DNA of 64,000 bases from Arachis hypogaea (taxonomy: Eukaryota > Streptophyta > Magnoliopsida > Fabales > Fabaceae): assembly GCF_003086295.3 (NCBI RefSeq), contig NC_092044.1:6846843-6910842 (forward strand), given 5' to 3'. Each line of letters starts with the position of its first letter. The stretch's first letter is position 1. The notes under the pieces are model-generated. The model had not been told where the DNA came from, did no database searches, and was given only the letters and a program-made list of their open reading frames with translations. Shown here piece after piece: positions 62,200 through 64,000 of the stretch. A program made the position numbers and the translations under genes.

Positions 62200-62400
62200 A
62201 ATTTTAAAATTTGTTGCTGTTTATATTGAAAACTAAAATAACTGTTAGAATAACAAGCACTATTAACAACAAAATATATTTACCCAACTTTATTTGCTGC
62301 CGAGCAGAAGAAAGTTGGCAGAAGGTGATTCAAATTTATCATTGTTTTCAGAGAACAAACATATGATACAGGAAATAGGAAGACTTGGATATGTTATTTG
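62200..62400. repeat. Dispersed repeat shared with 55640-55800
   Basis: Same-orientation match over about 150 bp, including TTTGTTGCTGTTTATATTGAAAACTAAA. The 108-codon frame starting at 62294 has no recognised similarity. Confidence 0.5.
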
Positions 62401-62639
62401 TCCGTTGTTATTGTCACAGTGTAAATTAAGTCATGGCGCTCATAGAAATAGTTTTTTAGTAAGTCTAACAAATTTAAATGAGATAAATAAAAAGATTATA
62501 AGTATTTTTTTTTATAAATTTATAAGTTTTAGAATGAATAATTATATATTTTTAATAAAAGATAAAATAAATAAATATGGATGGATTATGCTTGTGATAT
62601 ATGGAGCATATAATATCTAGAAATTCGACAAAAAATAGA

Positions 62640-63540
62640 TACTCATTACAGATCATTACTCTTGAATAGAAAATCTCACATTGTCAAGTATTTGTTCTTG
62701 AAAATTAAATTATCTTTTTAGAAAAATAGGGTGAATTTTGCAACTCGGTGATTAGATAATACATCTATAATCGACATGAGATCATATAAATATTATTATC
62801 AAAGTAAGTTTAATTAGAAAATAGCAATTGATAATAATAAGTGAATCAATAAGGGAGTTCTCATATAGAAATCAAATAAAAAATCTACACTTGGGCGGCT
62901 CCACTTCTATGGTAGCCCTTTCCTCTTGTGTGTCCTAACAGAATAACATATATAACGTGTGATACACGTTAGACTATCAACACCTTTACTTGCTGGAGTC
63001 TGAGTCAGATGCATCTAAGTTAACGTCATAACTGCCATTAACTATGATTTTCTAATACGAGCTTCCCAAACCAATTCAAAACATATAATTTCAAATATAA
63101 AAAATCTTTGATCATTCAAATATATAAGGTATCGAATCAAATCAAATCAGATAATTCTTTCTGATTAGAAATTTTTTCATCATACATTTTCCATCATAAA
63201 AAATTTTAAACATATTTCACAATTTTAAAATAAGTGAGTACCAACAAATACTTTAATTCTTCAAAAGTATATATTCGAGTAAAATCAAATATTCTAAAAT
63301 AATATAAAACTTCATCAAACATGTATATAGTTTCATCTAAAATTTTTAAGATATGAGCTTCAAGAAATAATTATTCAACTGTAATAAATCAATAATTCTA
63401 ATCAAATCAAAGTTCTCAACAATAATTTTATAAATATAATTAAAAATTTAGAATAGCATAAACTAAAAGGTTAACAGTTATAAATATAAAGTCTACTCAC
63501 AATTAGTCCCAAGGATCGATGAGACCAAGGCTGGAATGTC
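62640..63540. repeat. Dispersed non-coding repeat, copy 2 (LTR-like)
   Basis: Matches 50090-50900 in the same orientation, with the landmark GGGCGGCTCCACTTCTATGG...GTAGCCCTTTCCTCT and CATCTAAGTTAACGTCATAAC. It lies directly before the duplicated TNL fragment. No coding sequence. Confidence 0.55.
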
Positions 63541-63589
63541 AAATCAAAAGATGATGATGGTTGAAGTAGAATAGAACGAAATAGACCAA

Positions 63590-64000
63590 TTTGTTCACAT
63601 AATTTTCATGCTTTAAATTTTATTTGAAAAATGGGATGTGATTTTTGTTGTTTCAACTTTCAAATGATTTACCATTGTGGGGTCTTGGTTTGCATTGTTG
63701 CAGAATCTTGTTAATTTGAAGGAAGTAGACCTAGCTGAATGCCGTGAGTTGATTGAGCTCCCAGATTTCTCTAAAGCATATAATCTTGAAAGTGTAGATC
63801 TCTCCTATTGTAGAAGTTTGCGGCATGTCCACCAATCCATTTTATCTCTTGGCACACTTGGCTACTTGAATCTACACAACTGCAAAAATATTAAGGCAAT
63901 TGAAAGTGAAATTCATCTTAGATCTCTTCAGCAACTCCATGTTGAGGGTTGTTCAAGTCTAAGGAAATTTTCTGTCTTTAGAAGTGGAGTCATTGAATTT
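63590..64000 (+). pseudogene. Partial TNL-A-type copy: end of intron 3 and start of LRR exon 4 (runs off window)
   Basis: From 63590 the sequence is nearly identical to 58984-59395: the last 114 bases of intron 3, the acceptor TTGTTGCAG, and the LRR exon start at 63704 (NLVNLKEVDLAECRELIELP). About eight substitutions were noted in the first 300 exon bases, and a 2-bp deletion at about 63972 shifts the frame. Homology begins abruptly at 63590, where unrelated repeat sequence ends. It may be a detached fragment or continue as a larger pseudogene to the right. Confidence 0.88.

Noticed and set aside
62294..62620. 108-codon plus-strand frame
   Set aside because: It overlaps a dispersed non-coding repeat and its second half is low-complexity Ile/Lys/Phe; no domain recognised.

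Overview
This window reads as nuclear DNA of a dicot plant, most likely a legume and possibly Arachis (an inference from repeat style, not proven). It is AT-rich, its genes have GT-AG introns, and it is dominated by TIR-NB-ARC-LRR (TNL) immune-receptor genes and plant transposable elements. There is no bacterial-style gene organisation.

Left part (1-21.7 kb) is a transposon-rich stretch laid over a wall-associated-kinase-like (WAKL) gene. A decayed Copia LTR retrotransposon (1655-7737, minus strand, 5-bp target duplication GTTTT) is followed by a young Gypsy chromovirus (8137-13823, minus strand, LTRs differing at 3 of 550 positions). The Gypsy element sits inside the signal-peptide codons of the WAKL gene: codons before the insertion (8080-8136) and after it (13828-13914) read on in frame. 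About 5 kb of AT-rich DNA, holding a LINE-type RNase H fragment and a degenerate Helitron, separates this N-terminal piece from the rest of the WAKL gene (about 19160-21721). That remainder encodes the rest of the ectodomain, a TM segment and a kinase domain with lost catalytic motifs.

Middle part (22-45 kb) holds three apparently intact TNL genes whose exon junctions I could join in frame. TNL-A (22078-26840, +, 1304 codons) has an N-terminal PB1 domain in the same exon as the TIR domain, giving PB1-TIR-NB-ARC-LRR-C-JID. TNL-B (27993-33868, -, 1556 codons) and TNL-C (38347-45073, +, 1575 codons) are diverged paralogues arranged head to head over a 4.5-kb AT-rich spacer. Both carry long C-terminal extensions beyond the LRR/C-JID. 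The extensions share a stem but end in different coiled-coil modules. TNL-C has altered NB-ARC motifs (LDNV, MHG), and TNL-B has MHE.

Right part (45-64 kb) is debris of the same cluster: a coiled-coil exon remnant split by a 1785-bp solo LTR (45508-47292, TSD AAAAG), a truncated LINE, dispersed non-coding repeats, microsatellites, a duplicated non-coding or TE-like segment, a TNL-A-like pseudogene without PB1 (58.0-60.5 kb), a deleted TNL-B-like remnant (60.77-61.5 kb), and the start of another TNL-A-like LRR exon cut off by the window end (63590-64000). The order TNL-A-type (+) then TNL-B-type (-) occurs twice, which suggests the convergent pair was duplicated as a block.

The best candidate for an undescribed system is the PB1-TNL, together with the neighbouring head-to-head TNL pair with swapped C-terminal coiled coils.
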